Positions 28,301 through 40,300 of a DNA stretch of 64,000 bases are shown here, piece after piece (the stretch's first letter is position 1; each line of letters starts with the position of its first letter). The notes beneath the pieces were generated by a model, which saw only the letters and a program-made list of their open reading frames with translations, searched no databases and was not told the DNA's origin. The stretch is from Climacteris rufus. Lineage: Eukaryota; Chordata; Aves; Passeriformes; Climacteridae. The stretch lies in contig VZRZ01004227.1 of NCBI GenBank assembly GCA_013398175.1, positions 15,914 through 79,913 on the forward strand. Direction: 5' to 3'. A program made the translations under genes and the position numbers.

Positions 28301-31300
28301 TTTCCTCACCTTTATTCTTTCTATCTGTTAATGTTCAAGAGATATATTATAAAAGAATTATGTAAAAGTATATATGTGTGTGTATGCCGGTCTATACATA
28401 CATACGTGTATCTATCTGTATGCATTTGCAAAATACTTCAGAAATCTGGGAGCTTCATTGTCACAGCCAGTTTTCACAAGAAGTTTCCTCATTCCTCTTC
28501 TTATTGTGTCTCATACATGTGCTGCACCCTGTGAGCCACTCTTGCCATTCATGGATCACTGGGAAGTGTTAGAGCCGAGTCCTGCCAGGACCAGGGAGGG
28601 AGGATTGCCCTTGGAATGTCTCAGGAGCTTGTGTGTTCTCCCCTTCCCCTGCCACCCCCTGACTAATACCAATTGGCCTAATAAAATATATATTTATCTT
28701 CACAAACTTTGGCTTACTTATACCTCTAGGCCATCAGGACTGCAAAAACTGTCTGCTGGCACAGAAATCCATTTTAATTGTAAAATGGTCACAGAATTTC
28801 CTCACCACACAAAGATTCTCCTCCTTTCCTCTCTCCCCCTTTTTGTACCAGCCTCTGCAGTTACACAGGCCCTTTCAGAATAGGGCAGAGGTTTGTTGTC
28901 ACTGTCTGCTCTTTTTGCTATAGCTGAGTACAGTACTTGGAAGACAGCTCTATTAATGTTTTCTGTACCTGACCTAATTGGCTCTTTTTAGTGTTTGCAA
29001 GCTAAAAAAGCCCTATAAAAATCATGTGTATTTGTTATTTACTAAAGATGTATGAAATGGAGGGGCTTCCAACCCTTGAGAATGGGCTGCTGCCAACTCA
29101 GAACAGTGGCTAAAGAAATTTTTAAAAGTGTTGGGATTTTTGGATTGGGGCTTTTACACGGAGTCTGGTAATTGACTCATTGTCTCATGCTGCTGGCATG
29201 CACCAGAAGCTGATGCAAGGTTTGGTTCTCACTTCTGGGAGTCTCTAGCAACTGGATTTTGGCTGAAGAGACTGGGAAAACATCTGGGCTTGCTCTTTCC
29301 TTAGGTAGTGTGCAGAGAGGGGATATTCCAGGCTTTCACCCTTCTGCTCCACGGAGTGGGAAATTTACTTCTCCCAAGCTTGGGACTGCTCCTGCAGCCA
29401 GGCAGGTGCCAACTGCTCCTTCAGCCTATGCCTTGGCTCTAAATCAGGCTGTGGGTAACTGTTTTTGTGCCTCCCACCCTGGCAGCAGGTCCTGCATGGC
29501 TGGAGAATCCCAGGGGAGCAGCAGCAGCTGCTCGGGGTCTGCAGTGGGCACAGCATGCAGAGGGAGGGCACGACAGAAGTGGAAACAGATGTGGCCTTTA
29601 AATAGAGATATTACTGCCTTGGATTAAAACCTTTTTCCCCCTTCTCATGAAATTAGGAATCAGAGCCAACAGAAGGTGCCAGAATCTGTTTTTTTTTAAA
29701 GTTATTTTTAGAGTAGGCACAGCAGGGAAGCATCAGTGCTTGCCTAACTCAGGAGTGGACTCCAGCACCGAGGAAGCAATTTATTCCTAGTGTACATTTG
29801 CCTTGACTTCTGTTTCAGTGTCCCCTTGACTTGTAGCTGGGTATGTCCCAGCCCTGTGACCTGTTCTGCAGCTCAGCCTTTGTGCAGAAGAGGTTAATGA
29901 AGAGCCTGTTTGTCGGCTAAACATTTGCTTTATCCTTCTTCCACACTCATTTGCAATTAAAAAAACTCACAACAACCCAGTTTCTACTTTAAAGGCCTCA
30001 TAGCCAAAGTTAAACTGTTTGTTTGCTTATTTATTTTAATTTTAAAATGCTTAAAGGCTCTGCAGTAGTTATTCTCCTCAGCATTTGCTGGGGTTTGATT
30101 ACACCACTCCCTGTTGTGTTGCTTAAATCTTCATTGCAGTGTCCTGAATTCCAAACAGTTCAGCAGGAGCTTTGTTGGCACAGGAAATGAGGCTGGTGCT
30201 TTACTGCATTTTAAAAATATATAGTTTAGCCTAAGAGGAAGAAACCCTGTTCTGCTCTGCCTCTCCTTCATAGCAGGATGTGTCTGCCAAGGCCTCCTGC
30301 AAGTATATTTGCAGCAACATTTGGGGACTGGAAGATGGTGCACTTGTTTTTGGTTGATTTTGTCAAATTAGAGACCTTGGACCAAACAAAATTGTTTCTT
30401 GGGGAGTGATGGGAGGGATGGAAAGAAAGAACTAATTATCTGTGCAAATTGACCTGACCATTTGGTGACCCTGAAAGGAAGCTGAAACCAAGGGCACTTG
30501 CCCAGTGCGCTGGAGGGAAGAGCCTGGGATGCTTTTGGGGGGAAGCACAGGACAGACAGGGGCAGTGCTCAGATCCCCCCAAGTAACTGGGCAGTGAGAG
30601 AGCCTGGGGAGTGTTGCCTGTAGATGTGAGTTATGGGCCAGAATTTAATTCTCTCTCTGTGGGGAAACTCCACTGCAGTGAGCCAGATCCTGCTGTGCAG
30701 CATCCGAGACTGCATCAGCCCCTCTTCCTGCCTTGCTGGGTGTTTCAGGAAGCCTTTCCCACTCCCAGTGACATTTTTAGGCCTTTCTTTTGCGAGTGAG
30801 GCTCACGGTTACATAAGCACATGCATATTCATCCAGGAGCCCACATAGGAGGCTTCTGCCTGTGCACAGTGAGGGCTCTGCCCATGGGGCTGTTTGTGAG
30901 CACTTTGTCACGGAGTCCAGCTCTGGATGCTTATCTCAGCCAGCTGGATCTGGAAGTAAAACTAGATTTTGGTTCAGACCAGAAGTCCAGTGTGCCCTTG
31001 TCCCCCAGCTGGAGTATCTGAGTATTTTTAGCAGTGAAATGCACACAGTGCAGAGGCTCCATGGCTGCAGGCAGGGCTTGTCCTGTGTGTGGGGGGAACT
31101 TGTCCTCAAGACTTCTTGGTTCCTGGGGTTGGTGGAACTGGTGCAGTGATTAAATATGAGCATAGAGATCTCCGTTATCAGGAGTAATTGTTGTGGCTGA
31201 TTTAATGAATAATGTCCAGTGCAAATGTCAGCAGGCTCATTAAGTTTCTTGGCTGCCTTCCAGTCCTAATGTCCAAGAGGTATATGATTGTTCTGGACAT

Positions 31301-34300
31301 GCACTTAGCTCTGGGAGTGATACAGCACATCTAGATGTGAAGCTGCTTGTTAATATGCACGGTCAGCTCAGCTCTTTGCTGCAGTGCTGGTCGTGCTCTG
31401 CTCACAGTCACAACTTTTCCATCTGTTTGATAGAGATCTTGCACCCCTTCCCTTCGAGGCTCTAAAATCATGATGCTTCTGATTTTGGGTAGGTGACTGT
31501 GCAAGGCAGTTCTCTCTTCCCCATTTAATTGTACTTTTGTCTGTGTAGGTCTTTGAAGCAGTTATCTCTTGGATAAATTATGAGAAGGAATCTCGCTTAG
31601 AGCACATGGCTAAGCTGATGGAGCATGTTCGCCTGCCCCTTTTGCCCAGAGATTACCTGGTACAGGTTGGTCTGCAAATAAGTCATTAATACTTGCACTT
31701 AAGCTGCTGGTTTCTCCTTAATCAGTGGCTTGGCTGTTTGTGTCTGAGATGGGCAATTTGATATGTTGCTGGGTCTATAAACAGAGGAATAAAAGCAAAA
31801 ACTGGGTGGACTCTGAAATCAACGTGTGCTCTAGAAACTTTCTTGTAAATGGGACCTGTGCTCTGCCAAGCAATGCCAAGAGCAGAGCCCCTGCCCCTCT
31901 AGGGGAAGCATTGAGAACTTAATGTCTTGTGATTTTTCACCCCCAAAATACCAAGGTGGTGATATTACAAGCTTGTTCAGCTTTTTTCCCCTCATGCACA
32001 GGTAAAACATCATGATTGAAACACATAATGTGTGATAATTTTCGTTTAAGGTGTATACTGTTCATTGATATGGGTCTGTGTGACTGGCAGGTGAGATATT
32101 GTCTGACCTAGTCTGACTTGAGGATTGTTCTTCATAAGTTAATTCCTGGGATCTGGGCCTAGATAATGAGCTGAGAATTCTCAAAGAAGGGGTTGGCATA
32201 TGGACTCTGTCTAAAAAACTCAATACAATTGGTATAAAATTGGTATTCACAAGATGAACCCATCATGTATTTTTTTTCTCTCATCTGTATTTTCTGATGG
32301 AATAAAAGATACTGCCTCTCCTTAGAAGTTCTAACTCAGATTAAAGAAATTACCAGACTCCTGGTGAATTCTTCTCTGCTGAGTCAAGTGTCTGGCAGAG
32401 GGTGATAAAATACTCACTACTTGTGAGTGATCTTGGAAAAAAGTGAGAAGCTTGGATGTTAATGCATGTGTTTCTTTGGGAAGAGCTGGAAGTCTGTGTT
32501 TGTCTTCTGCTTTATTTTTTTTTAATGTTGGTACTCTGGAAGGGAAACCCCAGGTTACATGTTCTTTCCACAGAGGTCCTTGTGACCTGTGCTACCAAGT
32601 ACCTCAGTTTAAATTATCTTTGTTGTGTGTGCGTGTTCTCAGACAGTCGAGGAAGAAGCTTTAATCAAGAATAACAACACCTGTAAAGACTTCCTTATCG
32701 AGGCCATGAAATACCATTTGCTTCCTCTGGATCAAAGGCAACTGATAAAGAATCCCAGGACAAAGCCAAGGACTCCTGTTAGCTTGCCAAAGGTAAGCTG
32801 AGCTCGTCACTTTGTGTCACCTCACACCCTATTCCTGGTGGCATTTTCAGTCTTTGACAGGAGCTCAAGAACTTGCTTCTTACTGACTCCATGAGTATGC
32901 TGTGAAGTGTTTTACTCCCTCTTCTGGCATTGCCTATGCCCAGCAAGGATACATAATTAAGTTGGACAAACTTAGATGAATCCTTAGGGGAAGGAGTATC
33001 TCTGCTCTTGACACATTCTGTCAGCCACAAGTGGTTTTGTGGCTCACTGAGCCATGGAGTGGCCTCAGGCAGCTGCCTGGAGTGCTGGGAGGGCTGGCTG
33101 AGGTTGCTGCTGCCTTGTAGGAGTGTTGTGGAGCCCTACTGAGGAGGGTCACAATAGGTGTCTTTTCGTTTCCTGTATCCAAAATCAGAAGCCAGGAAAA
33201 CAGGAAACAACAGCACCCAGCCCTGTGGGCAGGAAGTCTGAAGCGAATTTCAATAGACTCCAGCAGCAACTGAATAAATAATCCTTGTTACTCCCCACGT
33301 TTATCCTGCAGGCATGTGATGCTCTGGCCACCACTTTATTAGGGAAGAAAAAAATGATCACAGGAACTGTTTTCCCTGTGCCCCAGAAATAAACACGGTT
33401 TGGCACAATGTCTCTCAACAGACTGTCACTGGAGTTGTTAGTAAGCATTTGGGAGATTCTAAGACATCAAACCCACAGTGTGTTATTTTTCCAAGCACAA
33501 ATGATAAGGAGGTTGCTTTGTGGGATGGTGTATGAGATCTGTGCTGTTTCTGATGTTTAGATACTGGACTGTCCACTGAGAAATTGTGGTTCTGCAGCGT
33601 GTGTCAGTGTGCTGTGTCCTTTCTGCCTGCTGTTGCTGAGAGGAACTTGATAGAACACACTTTTGGGGATATCATGAAGGGCTGACATGGCCCTTGTTCA
33701 AGGACTAAAGTAGTTAAGGATAAAAGGAACAGCAAATCAGTGAGTTCAGAGGTTCTCAACATCTTCTATAGCATAACCTGTGAGTACAAGCCCAAATCTT
33801 CTGCAGGTCTCTCCTCCCTTCTTTTGAACTGTGAAGAAAGGGAAGAAGGTGATGATCTTTCAGCAATCCTGTTACTAAGAAACTTTCATCTGGCCTGTTG
33901 GTCCTGCTGATGAGGGATTATCGTCTGCTGTGAAATCCTTTAATTCTGTAATCATGTGAAGGCCTGCAGCTTTCCATAGGAGACTGTTACACAACTAGTA
34001 GTCAGGCTGTTAATTTAGACTCAATTTGCTTTCTAATGTCATGTTCTCATCTTTGTAGATCAAACAGGCCACTATTTTCATGCTCTTCAAATTCTTTAAA
34101 TAGTTGTCTAGCACTCTATTTTTAAAGCAACTGTGCTTGGAGTTGAGTTTGTTACCAGAGTGACCTCAAGTGACGATCTTATCCCCTCAGCTACTCCCAG
34201 ATGCTTTGCAGAGACTAAAGTCAGTTTTCCATCTACTCTTTGTCTATATTTGAAGCCCCATTATCTTGTTTCTAGCTCCTTGGCCTTGTAAAAATCAGAT

Positions 34301-37300
34301 TGTCTTGAGTAATGTTTGTCCTGCTGAATTGCTGTGATAAGGGGGAACAAATCCTCCCTCTTGATGGCTGTGGAGGGTAAAATGAAATGTGTGCTGACCA
34401 AAGTGCAGGTCCAGCTGCTTGTTGGTGCAGGTGTTTTGGGGGCTGCCTGTGCAGGTGTTGGTCTGCAGTGCCCAGTGGGGCTCAGCAGCAATGGGCATCC
34501 TCGAGTGCAGAGCTGCAGGTTCCTGGCACCTGAGTCCATGGGGAGTTTGTCTTCTGGCAGCAGACAGGGCAGATTTGGGAAGGCCCACTGTGCACACTGC
34601 CCAGGTCTTCTGTTGGTCTCACTTTCCCACCAGTGTCCACCACTTGCTATTGATGGGAGTGGAATCTGGGGCTGGAGGAACCTTAACCTGACCCAGCAGA
34701 GCAGTTCTTGTGCTCCTGAGGTTGCCCTTGATCACCTTCACAAAGCCCTTCCCTACCTGTAAGGAACTTAGGGTTTAATTCCTGCATTTGCAGGAATTAA
34801 ATTTGGCTGTAGCAGCCAAAAGCCTAAATGAATCAGACAAATCACATCCTTCAGCAGCCCAGACCCCTCATGGTAACAGTTCTGGTGATTTCCCTGAGTG
34901 TCGCCTTCCCCACAGGTGGCACCACAGCTGTCACGTTTTATTTGCTAAGTGGCATTGATTATTTGTAGCACCACCATGGAGATAATTACTAAACAGTGGG
35001 CTGCCAGTGGAAATGATGCTGGAATCTTCTTCACTTAAAAATACTTTTGCAGTGAGCTGTGTATGCCATGGTGCCAAAAGGTTTTGTATTTCAAGGGGAA
35101 ATTGGGCAGGTTGCCCACCACAGTGAAGAAGGGTAAATGGAGTGGTCATATTTAGCATGCATTAAATTGGAGATAAATTTTTCCCCCTTGAAGTTTAATG
35201 GACTGAAATAAGTGTCACTGCAGAGGTTTCTAGTTGGCCTGCAGCATGTGTTTTGGCAGCTGCTCTTGACCAGGTCCTGGTGATGGTTTCTCTGCAGAGA
35301 GCAGCTGCCCAGGGTCATGTCTCAGGTTTTCTTGCTCTTCTCTTCCCTCTGCAGGTGATGATTGTGGTGGGTGGGCAAGCACCCAAAGCCATTCGCAGTG
35401 TGGAGTGCTATGATTTTGAGGAGGAGCGGTGGGATCAGGTTGCTGAGCTTCCCTCACGGAGATGCAGAGCAGGTAACGGGATCTTTTGCTGCAACCTTCT
35501 TTGTTTTCCTAATGCAGCTCTTCAGCACGGGGTGGGTGTCCTCAGTCCTCCCTTCAGCCCTCCTCTGTGCCCCTGGCCTCAAGCATCTCTTTCTTTTTGC
35601 CATTCCTCTCTCTTCTTTCCCTACAAACATCTTTCCTTTCTCGTTCAGGTGAATGCCTTGCTCTCTAGTGGGGTTGCTCCTGCCTGCCCACCCTCCATTG
35701 CCACTGTCTCCTGTTCATCATCTCTCTCTCCTGGCTGTTCCTTCATCAGTGTTTCCCCTCCTCTTCCCCCCTTGCTTTCTTGGCAGCCCACAGGGATCCA
35801 GATTTTCTTGCTGGTTTCCTAGTGAAAATCGAAGGAGCTGAGTCAGTCCCTCTTGGTGCTGAGGAGTGGGTGATGGGGAGCAGATCTTTAAGTGGAGAAT
35901 GTTCCTTTGAAAACATCTGACAGGACTGTGAATGTGGCTCACCATTTGGTGTTCCCTCTGGCTCACAGCATTACTCATTCAGGTGTGAAATCCATCTGTG
36001 CCTTATGCTGCCGTGTTTTTATGTGCATTCCACCTCCCATATGACACGTATGTTTTATCATGCTTGACTTCAACGCTCTCAACCTGCAGAAAACGCCAAA
36101 GACTTGCCCGTGTTCTGCTCTTCCCGGCTGCCTTGCACACCCTGGCAGGCGAGCTGGATCTGGACAGATCCTACTGACTTCCCGGACTGGGTGCAAAGCC
36201 GCTGTAAAGCCTCTCTCCTCTCTTCTCAGGGGTGGTGTTCATGGCTGGCAATGTCTATGCTGTTGGGGGCTTTAACGGCTCGCTGCGGGTGCGCACGGTG
36301 GACGTGTACGACGGCGTGAAGGACCAGTGGACGTCCATAGCCAGCATGCAGGAGAGACGGAGCACCCTGGGCGCCGCCGTGCTCAATGACCTCCTGTACG
36401 CCGTGGGCGGCTTCGATGGCAGCACTGGTAGGTGACCCAGCGGTGCCTGACCCGAAAAAAGGGTTTTCAGAGGGCCTGCAGACATTGCAGAGCTTTAGAG
36501 AGGTTCCTGTGCCCTTCCTCTGTCGTTCTGTAGAGAAAGAGCCAGGAATGGGGGGTGCGTGTTGTAACAACCCATGTGCATGTTCTGAGCCATCAGTAAG
36601 TGCAGAGAATCTCACCCTTGTTATTTTCTTTAGTGATACGGTTCTTTCAGCCTCCTTCTCCGTATGAATATGCTTCTGGGCTGAAAAGAGATTTTTCCTT
36701 GTTTCAGTTAAATTTTTCATAGCAACATGAATAAAATACTAGCAAGGCATCTTACAGGGTGTGTGTGCCTGGGATTTATCTTGGCATAGCTGCGTGTTTA
36801 GATTCACACCTCTGCCTCTGCTGGAAAGCTTTGCCAGTTGGATAAGCCCTGAACTAACTATTGCAGCAGGGTCTGAGGGAATTTTTAAACCTTTGCATGG
36901 ACATTTTGTAATGCTTGAAAGGATGTGGGGCTTTTGGGCTTGGACTTTGGACTGTGCCCCGCCTTGATGTCCCCAGTACACTGGAGAGGCAGCAGTCCCA
37001 GGGCAGGGGCAATGGGGTAACAGTTTTTCCAGCTGCTGAAGAAGTGGCATTGACATGCTGGTCCCAGCCTGAAAGGCAGGGGATTAGGAAATGGGATTGC
37101 AGGAGCATGGTGGGAATTACGGGTTTGGGAGGAGGTGGAAGGCAGATGAAAGTGCAACACCAATCTTTTTTTCTTCTCTTTTTTTTTAATTAGAAAACCT
37201 GTGTATCCCCTTTTTAACTAGGTCTGGCATCTGTTGAGGCCTATAGCTATAAAACCAATGAGTGGTTTTTTGTGGCTCCCATGAACACAAGAAGAAGCAG

Positions 37301-40300
37301 TGTTGGAGTTGGAGTTGTGGAGGGTAAGAAAATCAGCAGCCGTTTCCATCAAGCAAATGTTACTGTGTCAAACAGAAGCCTTAATGGTTAAATGCAGTAG
37401 GAGGGAATGGCCAGAACTGTTCCCTAGACTAGTTAGGAAAGATTGATTTTATATTATGTAATTGCTGCACCTTTTTCCATTCTCCTCTTTATCTTAGTGA
37501 AAAATCACGTGTAGCTTTCCAAGAGCCCCAAACCTGTATGAGACCAGCCCTGTGAATGCAATTAGGTGTGTGCAGGTTTCTTTGAATCCCCATTCTTCCT
37601 GAGCTGCTTCTGTCTGGGGAAGGCTGGTGCTGTTGTGCTGCTGTTGCTACCGGCAGACGCTGCGTGGATGGAATATCCAGCATGGAAAATCTGCTCAGCG
37701 AGAGAAACAGGAACAGAGTTTGTCCCACAGCCCCAAACTGGTGGTTTGGCAAGAATACTAAAACCTGTGTTTATTGACATCAGGCACAGCACGCTCTGCT
37801 CTGGTTCCTAAATGAGCAGGGCCCGATGATAGCAAAGGCTGGTGCTGCAGCAGCTTGGAGTGAGGTGGGAGGCCTGGGAGGGTGGTGGCAGCTGCTGGCA
37901 CCTCTGTGTCCTAAACTTGAGGGAGTTGGAACTGAGGAGCTTGGTTTGGATTCAGGAGAATGAGCAGTTTAAGTAGGAACCATTTCTTCCTTTACAAATC
38001 TGTTCTGAAGCAAGTGAAAGGCTTTGACCTTGTCTGTAGCATGGCGTGGCAGTTCCCAATTAGTGCAGTGCAGAGCAGCCGTTGGCATGAGCCTTGCTAT
38101 AAACCATATAAACCATGCTTTACACAGGTTTGGTTTGACCTGTTTGAGTGGGAAATACGTGGAAGATGTTTATGTACATGAAATGTGTTTATGGGAGAAG
38201 AGGAAGGGAGATAAAGTCAGAATAAATAGTGGTGGTTAACTTAAATTTGCATTTTTAAGAAGCATCTCCTTCAAAATTGGCTCATGCTTGGGAAGTACTA
38301 GGCTGCTGCCAGTCATTGGGATTTGCCTAAGTGGTTTGAATGCAGAACAAATATTAAATATGGACCTGAGAGGTGCATTTCTGGGGACAGATATTCTGGA
38401 TATCTGAAGACTCATGAAATCTTCTTCCTTTGCTTTGTTTGAAAGCACAAATACGTGTTGGATATGTTGGAGTCCATGGCAAAAAAAAATGAAGGTGTTT
38501 GATGGGGACAAGAGCTGATCATACCGGTGTGGGGGACAAGCTGCAGCCTGCAGTTAATTCACAGGGTTCATCTGAATGTGACAAAAATTGATCTGATGTC
38601 TGTGAATACTGAAAATACCTAATAATTGATGCCAGCCAGGGAAATTGATCTTGTCTTGTTTGGACTGGTACTCTTGCCTGATTAATTGACTAATACCAGG
38701 CAGGACCAACAGCACAGATAAGAGTTTGAAATGTTCATAGAGACAGGAAGATGCAGAAGGAGGCCATGAGTGGGCCTGAGGGAGAAAGAAAAGAGCCAGC
38801 CTGTTCTTGAAGCCTCACAACTGAAACAGGAGAATGCAAAAGCCGGATGCTGAAGATAACTGCTGGTGGGAGTCTTGTGCATGCAAAGAATTGCACAGCA
38901 CATTCATGGCCAGGCTCTGCTGTTATGGATTGAGAATTAATAATATTTCTGGGTTTTGTACAAAAATTTACGTTAGAATTATTCTACATATTTGTTGAGC
39001 TTTATTAATGATTGTTTATCGTAGCATCTTGGAAACATGGGCTTGAACCAAAATGCCTTGTGCTGGCTGCTTTAGCAAGGAGAATCCCTCTCTGCCCAGG
39101 GAGTTTACTGCCTAAATGCAAAACAAGCTGATAGATGATACAGGGAGACAAGGAGAGGGTATCAGTCAGGCCTGGAAACAGAGGACATGGGAGAGCATCA
39201 CCTTGTTTCATGTATGATGCAGTCCCATGATATCTGATTGTGCTTCTCTGGTCTCAGTAAGTGCATGTTAATCAGCTTTCATTGAACTGAGGTAGGGAGG
39301 GTTGGATACCCCAGGAGACCCTCACAACACACTGTCCTCTGTTCTCATCACTGGGCAGCAGGGACCAGGCTGGCCTCAGCTGTGCTGGCAGCAGTGCTGG
39401 GGTTTGATTTGGCCCAAGTTCTTCAGAATCAGGTCTAGGTTTCCTTGAAGGTACTATATTATTCTAAGAGGCTATTGCCTATTTATTGCACATGTGATGC
39501 TGTAATTGATGTAATTGCTGTAAGTCTTGGCCTTTGGCAGCACGGAAAAATGGGGGGAAACCATCAGCAGAGCATGCTTTGCTGTTCCCTCTTCTCCTGG
39601 GCCAACAAGTAACTTGGAGAAACCTCTGAGCTGTTCTGATGAAGGTGTTGTGTTGTACCCTTGTGTCAGCTGACAGCTGTAACAGCTTTGCAAACAGTCA
39701 CGCCTGCCTGTCAGTCCACTCCAGATGCCTTCTCCAGGCTGTTCCCCAGACACCCCAGCAGGCGCAGGCACATCCCCCAGAGCCTCCCCGGGGCCGTGGC
39801 TGTGGTGCCAGCCGTGCCAAGGCCGCTGTGTGTGTTGCAGGGAAGCTCTACGCCGTGGGGGGCTACGACGGGGCGTCGCGGCAGTGCCTGAGCACGGTGG
39901 AGCAGTACAACCCCGCCACCAACGAGTGGACCTACGTGGCCGACATGAGCACGCGGCGCAGCGGGGCAGGTACGGTCCCACGGCTGCTCAGGGTGGGCAC
40001 CACCTTCTCTGCTCACAGGAGGGAAGGGAAAGTGGGATTTGGCATCGCTGTGCTGGCAATTTGGGCTGGTATTTGCCCTCCGTACCTGTGAGGGGTGAGA
40101 AACATAATGGCTTGGAAGATCTCAGCAGCTCTCCTGATTTCACCAAATCTGCCAAATTGAGATTAATTTCTGGATTAATGAAATAATGTTCGGTGTTTCT
40201 AAGTAGCCCTGCTAGCAGATGCATCTCACTTGTAAGCACAGCTATCTTTCCAAATCACCATCTGCAGACACAGCTGGGCACAGGAAAGCCAAGCTGCATC

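Noticed and set aside
35253..35822. A 189-codon open frame covering kelch exon 9
   Set aside because: Only 35355-35472 is coding. The rest is intron read through a consensus acceptor and donor.
36226..36720. A 164-codon minus-strand open frame
   Set aside because: It is the antisense shadow of GC-rich kelch exon 10.
39472..39981. A 169-codon minus-strand open frame rich in Arg and Cys
   Set aside because: It is the antisense shadow of GC-rich exon 12 and its flank.
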